A DNA stretch of 64,000 bases from an uncultured Desulfovibrio sp. (lineage in GTDB: Bacteria; Desulfobacterota; Desulfovibrionia; Desulfovibrionales; Desulfovibrionaceae): contig CAJXRQ010000015.1 of the NCBI GenBank assembly GCA_913060505.1, positions 1 through 64,000 of the forward strand. Direction: 5' to 3'. How positions within the stretch are numbered: position 1 is the stretch's first letter; every line of letters begins with the position of its first letter. Of the stretch, positions 9,737-18,569 are shown piece after piece. The notes below the pieces were generated by a model. That model was not told the DNA's origin. It made no database searches and saw only the letters and a program-made list of their open reading frames with translations. The position numbers and the translations under genes were made by a program.

Positions 9737-10061
9737 GAGTTTGTATGATTGGTCGGTTTTTGGTGTAGAGAACTGACCGTACGCTTGAAGGGAGGCAAGG
9801 GCAAGTAATGGACCCGATATCCCGTTTTGCGATCATGGCGTGGCCCTTTTGCGGAACATGCGGATATTGCACCATAAAAAAATGAGGTTGCGCGGGGCGC
9901 ATAATCCTTTTACACATTGGGCCGGCAATTGCCCCATGTGAGCTGTCGCACTCTCATCGGACACTTTCCGTCAGAAAAAGCAGTTATAAAAAAATATAAT
10001 GAAAACAGGAGAATGACTGTTCTGGCGTTTTTTTGCACGTCAATGCATTAGGAGGAATCTT
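9737..10061. other. 325-base divergent intergenic region, bioDA / symporter
   Basis: No gene is visible. Besides the inverted repeat at 9751-9778 there is a perfect TATAAT at 9995-10000 on the plus strand, without a convincing -35 element. It is a likely -10 for the symporter gene at 10062, leaving a leader of about 55 bases. Confidence 0.45.
9751..9778. promoter_or_regulatory. Candidate operator before bioDA
   Basis: GGTCGGTT (9751-9758) and AACTGACC (9771-9778) form an 8-bp inverted repeat with one mismatch and a 12-base spacer, 15-42 bases upstream of the bioDA start. The position suits a repressor such as BirA, but the half-site is not one I can match to a known BirA motif. Confidence 0.35.
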
Positions 10062-11264
10062 GTGAAGACCTGGGTCAAAATTTTTATCGGCATGCTGGTC
10101 GGCATCGCGTTCGGAGCTCTTTTCAAAGACGCAACGCCTTATGTGGTCCCCTTGGGAGATCTGTTCATCAAAGCGATCAAACTGTTGATCGTACCACTCA
10201 TATTTTCTTCGCTGGTTACCGGTATTACCAGTATGAGCGATCTCGGAACCCTCGGGCGTATCAGTCTGAAAACTTTTGTTATTTACCTGAGCACGACTGT
10301 TTGTGCCATTTCCATCGGTTTGCTGGTCGGCATTGTGCTGCATCCCGGCACCGGCATGCATCTTGTTGCTCCCGTGGTGGACAAGGCTGCAAAAGCCGCA
10401 CCTTCCATCGCCGAAACGCTGCTCGGTCTCGTGCCGTCCAACCCGTTCAAGGCCATGGTCGAAGGCAACATTCTTCAGGTCATCATTTTTGCCGTGCTGA
10501 TGGGAATTTCCATCAACCTGATCGGCGACAAGGCCACACCAGTGCGTAAATTCTTTGAGTCGCTGGCCGAGGTCATGTACTCCATGACCGCCATTGTCAT
10601 CGCTTTTGCTCCGGTGGGCATTTTTGCCCTGATGGCCAAGGTCGTGGCCGCTTACGGCCTTCAGGCCCTGTTGCCGCTGCTTCAGGTGCTGCTCGCTGCG
10701 TTGGCCGGTAGCCTCATTCACGTGATTCTTGTGTATGGCGGTGGCGTCTCCCTGTTGGCCAAGTTCAACCCGTTCCGCTTCTTCAAGGGCATCATGGAAG
10801 CGATCATGGTGGCTTTTTCCACCACCAGCAGCTCGGGAACCTTGCCGGTGACGACTCACTGCATGGAAGAGAACCTCGGGGTTTCCAAGTCCATCACTTC
10901 GTTTGTCCTGCCTCTGGGCGCAACCATCAACATGGATGGAACCGCAATTTATCAGGGTGTTTGCGCGGTGTTTATCGCTCAGGCGTATGGCATAGACCTC
11001 ACGGCCTCCAACTACCTGACGATTATCTTTACGGCGACGCTTGCTTCCATCGGTACTGCGGGTGTTCCGGGAGCCGGACTCATCATGCTGTCCATGATCA
11101 TGAGCGCTATTGGGCTGCCGCTTGAGGGCATAGCCCTGATCGCCAGCATCGACAGGCTGCTGGACATGCTGCGCACGTCCGTCAACGTCTGCGGTGACGC
11201 CATGGTAACCCTGCTGGTGGCGAAAAGTGAAAACGAGTTGGAAGAAGCCTACGAAACAGCCTAA
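10062..11264 (+). CDS. Dicarboxylate/amino acid:cation symporter (DAACS family)
   Basis: The 400-residue protein starts at GTG (10062) with AGGAGG in front. It shows the DAACS fold signatures: an N-terminal FIKAIKLLIVPLIFSSLVTG helix, the serine-rich hairpin loop AFSTTSSSGTLP, NMDGTAIY in helix 7, and GTAGVPGAG in hairpin loop 2, with a C-terminal DRLLDMLRTSVNVCGDA segment matching the substrate-site helix. The conserved D and N/R residues of that helix suggest acidic substrates such as glutamate, aspartate or C4-dicarboxylates, imported with Na+ or H+. The gene is single and ends at a strong terminator. Confidence 0.92.
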   Translation: MKTWVKIFIGMLVGIAFGALFKDATPYVVPLGDLFIKAIKLLIVPLIFSSLVTGITSMSDLGTLGRISLKTFVIYLSTTVCAISIGLLVGIVLHPGTGMHLVAPVVDKAAKAAPSIAETLLGLVPSNPFKAMVEGNILQVIIFAVLMGISINLIGDKATPVRKFFESLAEVMYSMTAIVIAFAPVGIFALMAKVVAAYGLQALLPLLQVLLAALAGSLIHVILVYGGGVSLLAKFNPFRFFKGIMEAIMVAFSTTSSSGTLPVTTHCMEENLGVSKSITSFVLPLGATINMDGTAIYQGVCAVFIAQAYGIDLTASNYLTIIFTATLASIGTAGVPGAGLIMLSMIMSAIGLPLEGIALIASIDRLLDMLRTSVNVCGDAMVTLLVAKSENELEEAYETA

Positions 11265-11281
11265 ATAACCGTATTAAAGAG

Positions 11282-11312
11282 ACAGGGCAGGGATTTTCCC
11301 CTGCCCTGTTTT
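11282..11312 (+). terminator. Rho-independent terminator of the DAACS symporter gene
   Basis: ACAGGGCAGGG (11282-11292) pairs perfectly with CCCTGCCCTGT (11299-11309), followed by TTTT. It lies 18 bases after the stop. Confidence 0.85.
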
Positions 11313-11358
11313 ATGAATATGCCCCGTACTTTTGGTGCGGGTTTTTTTGCTCCCGGAT

Positions 11359-12594
11359 TTATTCCTGGGTTGCCTCGACGTTGGCTTGAGCAGCCCTTTT
11401 CTTGCTTTTTTGTCCCATCACAAAATAGGTGCCGAGGGCCAAAAGCGCGGCGCAGAGCATGGACAGGCTCATGGCTTCTCCCGGTGACCATATTTGCGTC
11501 AGAATCGGGGCCACAGCACTTGCGATCGCACCCATGAACATCTGGAGTGAGTTCATGGCCCCGGAAGCGGCTCCGGCCATGTGCCCCCAGGGGGCGACGG
11601 CCTCGCTCATGGCGTTTGGTTGTGCGGTCCCGAAACAGGTCATTACCAGAAACAGGAACGGCAGGAGCATGAGCAGGCTGTCGTTGTGCGTCCACGTAAG
11701 AACGAAGATTGCCATGACGGATAGTGCCATGAGGGAAAGGGACGTGGAGATGATGCGCCGTACGGAGATTTCCTTTCGTCCGAGGACGCCGCTGGTGGTG
11801 GAACCTACCATGATGCCGAATGAGGTGAAGGCGAATATCAGCGAATAGGATTGCTCGGAGAGGTGCATCTCACCGAGCATGAGCGCAGGGGAGCCTGCGA
11901 TGTATGAGAAAATGCAGCCGAAGCCGAGGGCCTGTGGTAAAGCGAAACCGAGAAAATGCGGGTCCGAGAACAGCGTCCTGTATCCACGCGCGATGTTGCC
12001 CACATGGATGGAGTTTCGCCGGTCTTTGGGAAGAGTCTCACGAACACCTATCGCGATGAGGATGAACAGGATCAGGCTCAAAAGTCCCTGTAGACCGTAT
12101 ATGGATCGCCAACCGGCAAAGATGAGGATTCCTCCGCCGAAGATCGGGGCGATTAATGGTGCCACGCCGCCCACCAGCATAATGATGGATAATTTGGTTC
12201 TTGCCCCTGCTCCCGAATAGATGTCCCGCAGGATAGCAAGTGGTGCGAGGACGCATACGCCGGAGGCCAGTCCCTGAACCAGACGGGAAAACAGCAGGAA
12301 GTTGAACGAGAATTCCAGCGTGCAGCACATTGCCGCAATGGTGTTGAGCATGAGTGCGGTCAGCACTGTCGGACGTCTGCCGAACCTGTCCGACAATGGC
12401 CCGCCGATGATGGGGGCCACGGAAAAACCGAGCAGGAACAGGCTCAGTGTCAGTGACCCCTGTCCCTGGGCGATGCTGAAGGCGGATTCGATATCCGGAA
12501 TCGCCGGGAGGTTCATGTCTATGCAGAGTGGCGGCAACATGGATATGCCGGCCAGAATGACCATATAAGTCATGCTGTTTTGTTTGAAGGTCAT
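11359..12594 (-). CDS. MFS drug exporter, Bcr/CflA type
   Basis: The protein is 411 residues from the ATG at 12594, chosen because GGAG stands six bases before it; an upstream in-frame ATG at 12636 falls near the end of the MarR gene. It has twelve predicted membrane segments. The first loop carries DMNLPAIPDI, as in Bcr-type pumps, and the MFS motif A appears as GPLSDRFGRRPTVL. Family members export bicyclomycin, chloramphenicol or sulfonamides using the proton gradient. It follows a MarR regulator by 38 bases in the same direction, which suggests a drug- or ligand-induced pair. Confidence 0.88.
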   Translation of the reverse strand: MTFKQNSMTYMVILAGISMLPPLCIDMNLPAIPDIESAFSIAQGQGSLTLSLFLLGFSVAPIIGGPLSDRFGRRPTVLTALMLNTIAAMCCTLEFSFNFLLFSRLVQGLASGVCVLAPLAILRDIYSGAGARTKLSIIMLVGGVAPLIAPIFGGGILIFAGWRSIYGLQGLLSLILFILIAIGVRETLPKDRRNSIHVGNIARGYRTLFSDPHFLGFALPQALGFGCIFSYIAGSPALMLGEMHLSEQSYSLIFAFTSFGIMVGSTTSGVLGRKEISVRRIISTSLSLMALSVMAIFVLTWTHNDSLLMLLPFLFLVMTCFGTAQPNAMSEAVAPWGHMAGAASGAMNSLQMFMGAIASAVAPILTQIWSPGEAMSLSMLCAALLALGTYFVMGQKSKKRAAQANVEATQE

Positions 12595-12632
12595 GATTAG
12601 CTCCGAAAAATACGGTTGTCGTGGACAGGCGT

Positions 12633-13124
12633 TCACTCCCGAATGTTCGGGGGAGGAAGAAGGGGAAGAACTTCTTCAAGAACGTCCTGCAGTTTTTTTG
12701 CCAGGGAACCGGGCAGGTCTTGAAACAGGTTTTTGTAGGCGGCAGCTGTGCTTTTCTGCAACTCCTTCAGGTACGCTTCTCCTACGGAAGTCAATTGCAC
12801 CAGCCGTTCGCGGCGATTGGACAGGTTGGGTTGCTTACTGACCAATCCCTCCCTTTCCAACCTGCTGACAAGGCGGCTGGTCGCGCAGTGGCTCAGGTGT
12901 GCTCCTTCAGCCAGATCGGCGATGCGCTGCGCCCCATGCCGGTATATGCGGAACAGGGAATTGAGCTGGCTGAAGGACAGGTCGAGTGAATGCATCGATT
13001 GAGCCATCAACGAAAAGACCTGTGCGGCAGCAAGTCCGTGCAAATGGTCGAATGTTTCTCCTAACCTGCCGGTCTCAATTGTTTTTTTAAGTTGTCGGTT
13101 TTGAATATGTGCATCCATGCACAT
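12633..13124 (-). CDS. MarR-family transcriptional regulator
   Basis: It encodes about 163 residues from the ATG at 13124, which has GAGG nine bases before it. The winged helix is clear: FSQLNSLFRIYRHGAQRIADLAEGAHLSHCATSRLVSRLEREGLVSKQP, then the wing NLSNRRERLVQLTSVGEAYL. It is the first gene of a pair with the MFS exporter and diverges from nikA. Family members repress their own operon and release DNA on binding a small phenolic or drug-like ligand. A 10-bp palindrome in the divergent region is a candidate site. Confidence 0.88.
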   Translation of the reverse strand: MCMDAHIQNRQLKKTIETGRLGETFDHLHGLAAAQVFSLMAQSMHSLDLSFSQLNSLFRIYRHGAQRIADLAEGAHLSHCATSRLVSRLEREGLVSKQPNLSNRRERLVQLTSVGEAYLKELQKSTAAAYKNLFQDLPGSLAKKLQDVLEEVLPLLPPPNIRE

Positions 13125-13258
13125 GTCTTTATGCCTCAGGATGAAACATGTCAAGAGCACAGCCCGGAGGCAGGTTAATCACAAGGACTTCAGGGCTATC
13201 TGTATGGAGAAACATTAATAAATAGCAAAAATACAAAGGAATGGAAAAGTGTCGAGTG

Positions 13259-13285
13259 TTGACACAATCTTTTGTACTACGTAGT
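13259..13285. promoter_or_regulatory. Palindromic operator candidate in the marR/nikA divergent region
   Basis: TTGACA stands at 13259-13264 and the perfect palindrome ACTACGTAGT at 13276-13285, within the spacer expected for a promoter from that -35 box. It lies 57 bases upstream of nikA and 150 bases upstream of the MarR start. No matching -10 element is clear. Confidence 0.4.
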
Positions 13286-13341
13286 TGTAGCACGAATATT
13301 AAATCCATAATCATTTAAACGACAAAAAAAGGATTAATGGC

Positions 13342-14940
13342 ATGGGGAAGGTGTCTCGTTCGGTTCTTGTTGCTGCTGTCGTACTATTTGTTCTGACTTT
13401 ATGTCCTTGCATCCTTCAGGCTGCGCAAAAGGATACGTTGCATTATTCATGGTCCGCAAACGTGGGGCCGCTGAATCCACATGCGTATTCGCCAAACCAG
13501 ATGTTTGCGCAGGCCATGGTTTATGAGCCATTGGTTGCGTATGGCCAGGGTGGAAAGATCACACCCTGGCTGGCGGAATCATGGACGGTTTCTCCTGACG
13601 GCAAGACCTACGTCTTCAAGCTGCGCAAGGGGGTTCGCTTTTCGGACGGAACACCGTTCGATGCCAAGGCCGTGAAAATGAATTTCGACGCGGTGCTGAA
13701 AAACGCACAACGTCATAACTGGCTGGAATTCATCGCCCAGATCGATTCCACCAAGATTTTGGACAGCCATACGTTTCAGCTCAATCTCAAGCATGCGTAT
13801 TACCCGACCCTGCAGGAGCTTTGCCTTATCCGGCCCATGCGTTTCCTGTCTCCTTCGGGTTTTCCAGAGAGCGGAGACACTTCCAAAACCATCAAGGCCC
13901 CCATCGGAACCGGTCCATGGAAGCTGGTGGAAAGCCGCAAAGGCGAGCACGACATATTTGAGGCCAATGAATTGTATTGGGGCACCAAACCTGGCTTCAA
14001 GCGCCTTGTGGTCAAGGTTATTCCCGATTCGGACGGCAGAGCGATCGCCTTTGATACCGGTGAAATTGATTTGATTTATGGCTCTGGCGGTCATGGCAGC
14101 GGACAGATCGGTCTGGATACCTTCACCCGTTATCAATCCATGAAGGGCGTGATGACCGGAATTTCCTCGCCGCTGGCGACCCGTGTGCTGGCCATCAACA
14201 GCAACCGTTTCCCCACCAAGGATCTGGCCGTGCGCAAAGCTATCCTGCATGGCGTGAACAAGGCTGCCATCGTCAAGCACATCTTCCTTGGCGTCGAACC
14301 GCAGGCGGATACCCTGTTTTCCCCGGAGATGCCGTATTGTGATCTCGGCCTTGCCCCGTACTCTTTTGACCCCGATCAGGCTGCTGCCTTGTTGGAATCG
14401 GCCGGATGGAAGTTTGTCGACGGCAATGAATATCGCACCAGGAACGGCAAGGAGCTGGGCCTGGACCTTTGTTTCGTGGGTAATGATTCCCTGCAGAAAT
14501 CGGTGGCCGAGGTCATGCAGGGCGATCTGAAACGGCTCGGCGTCAAGGTTCGCCTTGTGGGTGAGGAAAAGGATTCATTTCTTACGCGGCAGAAAAGCGG
14601 TGAATTCGGCATGATTTTCGGCGATACGTGGGGAACTCCATACGATCCCCATTCCTTTTGCAGCTCAATGCGCAAGCCGGCCCACGCCGACTATCAGGCT
14701 CAGCTCGGCCTGCCCATGAAAAAGGACATAGACCGCAAGATCGGCGAGGTGCTCATCAGCGTGAACGAGAAGAACCGTCAGGAGCTCTATCGTGACATTC
14801 TGACCACGCTGCATGAACAGGCCGTGTATTTCCCGCTCTCTTACATGACCAACATCTTCGTATATCGTCCAGGCTTGAAGGGCGTGGGATTCGGGCATAC
14901 CAAGTACGAAATCCCCTTTGAAACGATGTATCGGGATTAG
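13342..14940 (+). CDS. nikA: Nickel ABC transporter, periplasmic nickel-binding protein NikA
   Basis: The 532-residue precursor has a signal peptide (about residues 1-28) and matches E. coli NikA along its length, for example NVGPLNPHAYSPNQMFAQ, MVYEPLV, LKHAYYPTLQEL, APIGTGPWKL and FGMIFGDTWGTPYDPH. The histidine H448 in KPAHADYQAQ corresponds to the histidine that contacts the nickel-chelator complex in E. coli NikA. This separates it from general peptide-binding relatives. It delivers nickel to NikBC; in sulfate reducers nickel serves [NiFe] hydrogenases and CO dehydrogenase. It is the first gene of a tightly packed five-gene operon. Confidence 0.94.
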   Translation: MGKVSRSVLVAAVVLFVLTLCPCILQAAQKDTLHYSWSANVGPLNPHAYSPNQMFAQAMVYEPLVAYGQGGKITPWLAESWTVSPDGKTYVFKLRKGVRFSDGTPFDAKAVKMNFDAVLKNAQRHNWLEFIAQIDSTKILDSHTFQLNLKHAYYPTLQELCLIRPMRFLSPSGFPESGDTSKTIKAPIGTGPWKLVESRKGEHDIFEANELYWGTKPGFKRLVVKVIPDSDGRAIAFDTGEIDLIYGSGGHGSGQIGLDTFTRYQSMKGVMTGISSPLATRVLAINSNRFPTKDLAVRKAILHGVNKAAIVKHIFLGVEPQADTLFSPEMPYCDLGLAPYSFDPDQAAALLESAGWKFVDGNEYRTRNGKELGLDLCFVGNDSLQKSVAEVMQGDLKRLGVKVRLVGEEKDSFLTRQKSGEFGMIFGDTWGTPYDPHSFCSSMRKPAHADYQAQLGLPMKKDIDRKIGEVLISVNEKNRQELYRDILTTLHEQAVYFPLSYMTNIFVYRPGLKGVGFGHTKYEIPFETMYRD

Positions 14941-14943
14941 GCA

Positions 14944-15888
14944 ATGCTGCGATATATAGCGAAACGTCTGCTGATACTCGTGCCCATGCTGCTGGCCGTG
15001 TCTGTAGTGGTGTTTCTCATCCTGCGGCTCGGACAGGGCGATCCGGCCATGTCGTATTTGCGCCTTTCCAACATTCCCCCAACCGATCAGGCGTTGGCCG
15101 TGGCCCGGCAGGAACTGGGCCTCGATCTCCCTCTGGCCGTGCAATATGTACATTGGCTGGGCAAGGCACTCACGTTGGACTTCGGGCGGTCATACGTTAC
15201 CGGCCTGCCTGTGCTTGAAGAAATACTCTATTACCTCCCCAACACGCTCAAGTTGGCCGGGTTTTCCCTGCTGCTGACGCTGTTGGCGAGCCTGCCCCTG
15301 GGGGTTTGGTCCGCGTTGGAGAAGGACCGCATGCCGGACCATCTCACACGGGCCGTGGCTTTTGCCGGTGTTTCCATGCCGGGATTCTGGCTGGGATTCC
15401 TGCTGGTGTGGCTCTTTTCCATCCATCTCGGCTGGCTGCCGCCGCTGGGAATTGGCGGACTGGACCATATGATAATGCCGGCCCTGTCCATGTCACTCAT
15501 GTCCATGGCCATCAACACCCGGCTCATACGCGGCAACATGCTCGACAACATGCACGCCCGCCATGTGCTCTATGCGCGTGTGCGCGGGCTGCCCGAACGG
15601 GTCGTGGTGGGCAAGCACGTACTGGTCAACTCGCTCATTCCGGTGGTCACCGCCATCGGCATGCACGTGGGTGAGCTGTTCGGCGGTGCCGTCGTGGCGG
15701 AGAGCATCTTTTCCTGGCCCGGCGTGGGCCGCTATGCGGTCTCGGCCATTTACAACCGGGATTATCCGGTCATGCAGTGTTTCATCCTGATCATGACCGG
15801 TATTTTCGTGCTCATGAATCTTGGTGTGGATATCCTTTATGCCTGGCTTGATCCCCGCATACGTCTCGAAGGGGGGAGCAACCGATGA
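14944..15888 (+). CDS. nikB: Nickel ABC transporter permease NikB
   Basis: It encodes 314 residues with six membrane segments typical of the DppB/OppB/NikB permeases. The N-terminus is MLRYIAKRLLILVPMLLAVS, the usual start of this family. The cytoplasmic EAA-like loop is seen in ARVRGLPERVVVGKHVLVNSLIPVV. It pairs with NikC as the inner-membrane channel. The start lies three bases after the nikA stop. Confidence 0.92.
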   Translation: MLRYIAKRLLILVPMLLAVSVVVFLILRLGQGDPAMSYLRLSNIPPTDQALAVARQELGLDLPLAVQYVHWLGKALTLDFGRSYVTGLPVLEEILYYLPNTLKLAGFSLLLTLLASLPLGVWSALEKDRMPDHLTRAVAFAGVSMPGFWLGFLLVWLFSIHLGWLPPLGIGGLDHMIMPALSMSLMSMAINTRLIRGNMLDNMHARHVLYARVRGLPERVVVGKHVLVNSLIPVVTAIGMHVGELFGGAVVAESIFSWPGVGRYAVSAIYNRDYPVMQCFILIMTGIFVLMNLGVDILYAWLDPRIRLEGGSNR

Positions 15889-16739
15889 GCCTTCGCGATA
15901 TGTTTCGAACCCTTGCCCGGCGGGGAGTGTTGGCGATAGCCGTTCTTATGGCCGTAGTCGTCTGCGGCACCGCGGTTTTCGCCCCGGTCATCGCGCCTCA
16001 TGATCCCACTGACGTCGTGCTGGAAAACAAGTTTGCCGCACCTTCCATGGAGCATCCGTTTGGTTGTGACCATTTGGGACGGGACGTGCTTTCCCGGCTG
16101 GTGTACGGCACCCGGACTTCCATCTGTTCCGTGGCCGCCATCATGGCGATCGTGCTGCTGCTCGGTTTTACGGTGGGAACGGTGTCCGGATATGCAGGTG
16201 GTGCACTGGATGCGACGCTCATGCGCTTTTGCGATGTGTTTCTCACTTTCCCGACGTTTATTCTGGCCATGTTTCTTATCGGCGTATTGGGCACGGGGAT
16301 GGTCAACGTCATCATTGCCGTGGCCCTGACCCATTGGGCGTGGTATGCGCGCATCATCCGCAGTATGGTGCTTTCCCTGAAGAACCGTGAGTATGTTCTG
16401 GCAGCAAAGGTTGCGGGAACCGGCCGGTTGCAGACCACTGTCCGCCACATTCTTCCCCCCATCGTGGCGCAGTTGGTCATTTTGTGTACGCTCGACATCG
16501 GGCACATGATGCTGCACGTTTCGGGATTGTCGTTCCTCGGTCTCGGTGTTACGCCTCCCATGCCCGAATGGGGTGTCATGATCAGTGATGCGCGGCAGTT
16601 TATCTGGAGCCATCCCATGCTCATCATGCTGCCCGGCGGCATGATTTTCGTCACGGTCATGGCCTTCAACCTGTTGGGCGACGCCCTGCGGGATTCTTTT
16701 GATCCGGCGCTGGCCGTGCAGGAGGATGTTGTACCATGA
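15885..16739 (+). CDS. nikC: Nickel ABC transporter permease NikC
   Basis: It encodes 284 residues of the DppC/NikC family, with the N-terminal HPFGCDHLGRDVLSRLVYGTR block of that family and the EAA loop AAKVAGTGRLQTTVRHILPP. It overlaps nikB and nikD by four bases at each side (ATGA), which indicates coupled translation. It forms the second half of the membrane channel. Confidence 0.92.
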   Translation: MSLRDMFRTLARRGVLAIAVLMAVVVCGTAVFAPVIAPHDPTDVVLENKFAAPSMEHPFGCDHLGRDVLSRLVYGTRTSICSVAAIMAIVLLLGFTVGTVSGYAGGALDATLMRFCDVFLTFPTFILAMFLIGVLGTGMVNVIIAVALTHWAWYARIIRSMVLSLKNREYVLAAKVAGTGRLQTTVRHILPPIVAQLVILCTLDIGHMMLHVSGLSFLGLGVTPPMPEWGVMISDARQFIWSHPMLIMLPGGMIFVTVMAFNLLGDALRDSFDPALAVQEDVVP

Positions 16740-17515
16740 GTTCCACACCCTTTCTCGAAGTCCGCGATCTTCAGATCCATTCCGCCAGTCGGGAACTGGT
16801 TTCCGGTGTGGGCTTTCAGGCTGTTCAGGGTCGGGTTCTCGGGTTGGTGGGCGCCAGCGGAAGCGGCAAGTCCCTGACGTGCCTTTCGGTTCTGGATCTG
16901 TTGCCCAAAGGGTTGCGCATGCAGGGGCAGATTTGCGTGCAAGGCGTTGCGCTGGAGGATCAAGCCTCGCGGCGCGCCATTCGCAGCAGCAAGGTGGGGA
17001 TGATCCTGCAAAATCCCATGAGCTGTTTTGACCCCGTGTTCACCATTCGAACCCATTTCAGGGAAACCCTTGCCGCCCATGGCATGTTGAGCGCCGATTT
17101 TGGCCAACGCATGCTGGATGCGTTGCGGGAGGTCGGCTTTGCCGAGCCGCAATCCGTTCCGGGGCTGTATCCGTTCCAGATGAGTGGCGGCATGTTGCAG
17201 CGGGTGATGGTGGCACTGGCCCTGATATTGGAAGCGCCGTTTCTCATTGCCGACGAACCGACAACGGATCTGGACACCGTGGCTCAGGCCCGGGTGTTGG
17301 ATCTTCTGGCGGGGCTCAAGGAACGTCATGGATTGGGCATGTTGCTGGTGACGCATGATCTCGGCGTCATCGCCCGTCTTGCGGACGATGTAGCCGTCAT
17401 GCACGGCGGCATGATCATAGAGCGCGGAACCGTGCACGAGATTTTCGGTAATCCGCAGCATGAATACACGCAACGGCTGATCGCCACACATCTGGAATTT
17501 TCCGGGTACAACTAA
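16736..17515 (+). CDS. nikD: Nickel ABC transporter ATPase NikD
   Basis: The 259-residue ATPase has Walker A GASGSGKS near residue 40, the Q-loop MILQNPMSCFDPVFTIRTH, signature MSGGMLQRVMVAL, Walker B FLIADEPTTDLD and the switch histidine in LLVTHDLG. Its overlap with nikC and placement before nikE give the usual two-ATPase arrangement of nickel and peptide importers. Confidence 0.92.
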   Translation: MSSTPFLEVRDLQIHSASRELVSGVGFQAVQGRVLGLVGASGSGKSLTCLSVLDLLPKGLRMQGQICVQGVALEDQASRRAIRSSKVGMILQNPMSCFDPVFTIRTHFRETLAAHGMLSADFGQRMLDALREVGFAEPQSVPGLYPFQMSGGMLQRVMVALALILEAPFLIADEPTTDLDTVAQARVLDLLAGLKERHGLGMLLVTHDLGVIARLADDVAVMHGGMIIERGTVHEIFGNPQHEYTQRLIATHLEFSGYN

Positions 17516-17526
17516 GGGAGAACGTC

Positions 17527-18348
17527 ATGCCGATCGTTGAACTTTCCGGAATCAGGAAGACCTATGGGCGCGGTGGCTTTTTTCGCAAGCAGGAGCGCTT
17601 CACGGTGCTCAGGAATGTGGATCTTTCCCTCCGTGCCGGTGAATGTCTCGGTCTTGTGGGACGGAGCGGCAGCGGCAAGAGTACGCTCGGACGCATCATG
17701 TTGGGTCTGGAGTCCCCGGATGCGGGCAGCGTGAAGATCCTTGGGCAGGATGTGACTGGGTGTACGCGATTGCCAGAGCATATACGGCGCGCTGTACAGG
17801 TGGTTTTTCAGGATGCCATCGGGTCCACCAACCCACGCATGACAGCCGGGGAAATTATCGCGGAGCCGTTGCGTAATTTTGACAAACTGCAAGGCACTGC
17901 GCTTCGTGAGCGGGTGGCCGAGTTGTTGGAGCTGGTCGGTCTTTCCCCGGATGATGCCGGCAAGCTTCCCGGCCGTTTCAGCGGCGGCCAGTTGCAACGT
18001 ATTTGCATTGCCCGGGCACTGGCTCCTTCGCCGCAGGTCATTGTTCTGGACGAGGCCGTGAGTAGTCTGGACATGTTGATTCAGGCGCATATCCTTGATT
18101 TGCTGGATTCCTTGCGGCGTCGATACGGCACGGCCTATCTTTTCGTCACGCACGACCTGCGGCTCGTGCGGCGGTTTTGCGACCGTGCGTTTTTTATGAG
18201 CGACGGCAATCTGCATGCCTTTGATCCTGCCAAGACAGTAGACATGAAAGGCTCCAAAGTGTTGGAGGAGTTGTTCAACGCCATCCTTCCCCCCATGCCG
18301 GATGCTGCCAGGCGACAAGGCAATTCAGGGGAATCGGTCGCGGTTTGA
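17527..18348 (+). CDS. nikE: Nickel ABC transporter ATPase NikE
   Basis: The 273-residue ATPase has Walker A GRSGSGKST, signature FSGGQLQRICIARAL, Walker B VIVLDEAVSSLDM and switch VTHDLRL. It is the partner of NikD. The start lies eleven bases after the nikD stop, with AGGGAG in front. A hairpin follows about 25 bases after the stop and closes the operon. Confidence 0.92.
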   Translation: MPIVELSGIRKTYGRGGFFRKQERFTVLRNVDLSLRAGECLGLVGRSGSGKSTLGRIMLGLESPDAGSVKILGQDVTGCTRLPEHIRRAVQVVFQDAIGSTNPRMTAGEIIAEPLRNFDKLQGTALRERVAELLELVGLSPDDAGKLPGRFSGGQLQRICIARALAPSPQVIVLDEAVSSLDMLIQAHILDLLDSLRRRYGTAYLFVTHDLRLVRRFCDRAFFMSDGNLHAFDPAKTVDMKGSKVLEELFNAILPPMPDAARRQGNSGESVAV

Positions 18349-18373
18349 TTGCGAGCATTTCATGGAAACCAAG

Positions 18374-18406
18374 AAGCCCCTGCCATGATTGTGGTCGGGG
18401 CTTTAT
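18374..18406 (+). terminator. Probable terminator of nikABCDE
   Basis: AAGCCCC (18374-18380) pairs with GGGGCTT (18397-18403), with further inner pairs and an 8-base loop, followed by TATT. The T-run is short. Confidence 0.6.
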
Positions 18407-18423
18407 TGTGAAGCCTCAGGTGG

Positions 18424-18463
18424 CCCAAGAGCCTTTTGTAAAAGGTTCTTGGGAATCTCCAAA
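18424..18463 (+). repeat. Dispersed repeat family B, copy 1
   Basis: CCCAAGAGCCTTTT pairs with AAAAGGTTCTTGGG around a two-base loop and is followed by GGAATCTCC and AAAAC (one G·T pair). A similar element in the opposite orientation is at 54796-54837. Confidence 0.65.
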
Positions 18464-18516
18464 ACATTTTGTCGATCACGCTACGTGTGATGGAATAAAA
18501 CATAACCGGCAAAGCA

Positions 18517-18548
18517 AAAGGCCGGAGATAACATTATCTCCGGCCTTT
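18517..18548 (-). terminator. Bidirectional terminator, mainly for the coiled-coil protein gene
   Basis: AAAGGCCGGAGATA (18517-18530) pairs perfectly with 18535-18548, loop ACAT. On the minus strand it is followed by TTTTGCTTT and stands 22 bases after the stop at 18570. It could also catch read-through from nikE. Confidence 0.85.
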
Positions 18549-18569
18549 ATTGTGTAATGATTTTTTTGT

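Noticed and set aside
7991-9748. Long plus-strand open frame (585 codons) opposite bioDA
   Set aside because: It is fully antisense to a well supported fused enzyme, its translation has no recognisable motif, and it arises from the codon bias of the real gene.
9918-9943. Hairpin ACATTGGGC/GCCCCATGT upstream of the DAACS symporter
   Set aside because: The arms carry a mismatch, there is no T-run and the position is not linked to a promoter, so it is too weak to call.
13125-13341. NikR operator before nikA
   Set aside because: I searched by eye for GTATGA-N16-TCATAC or a close variant and found none.
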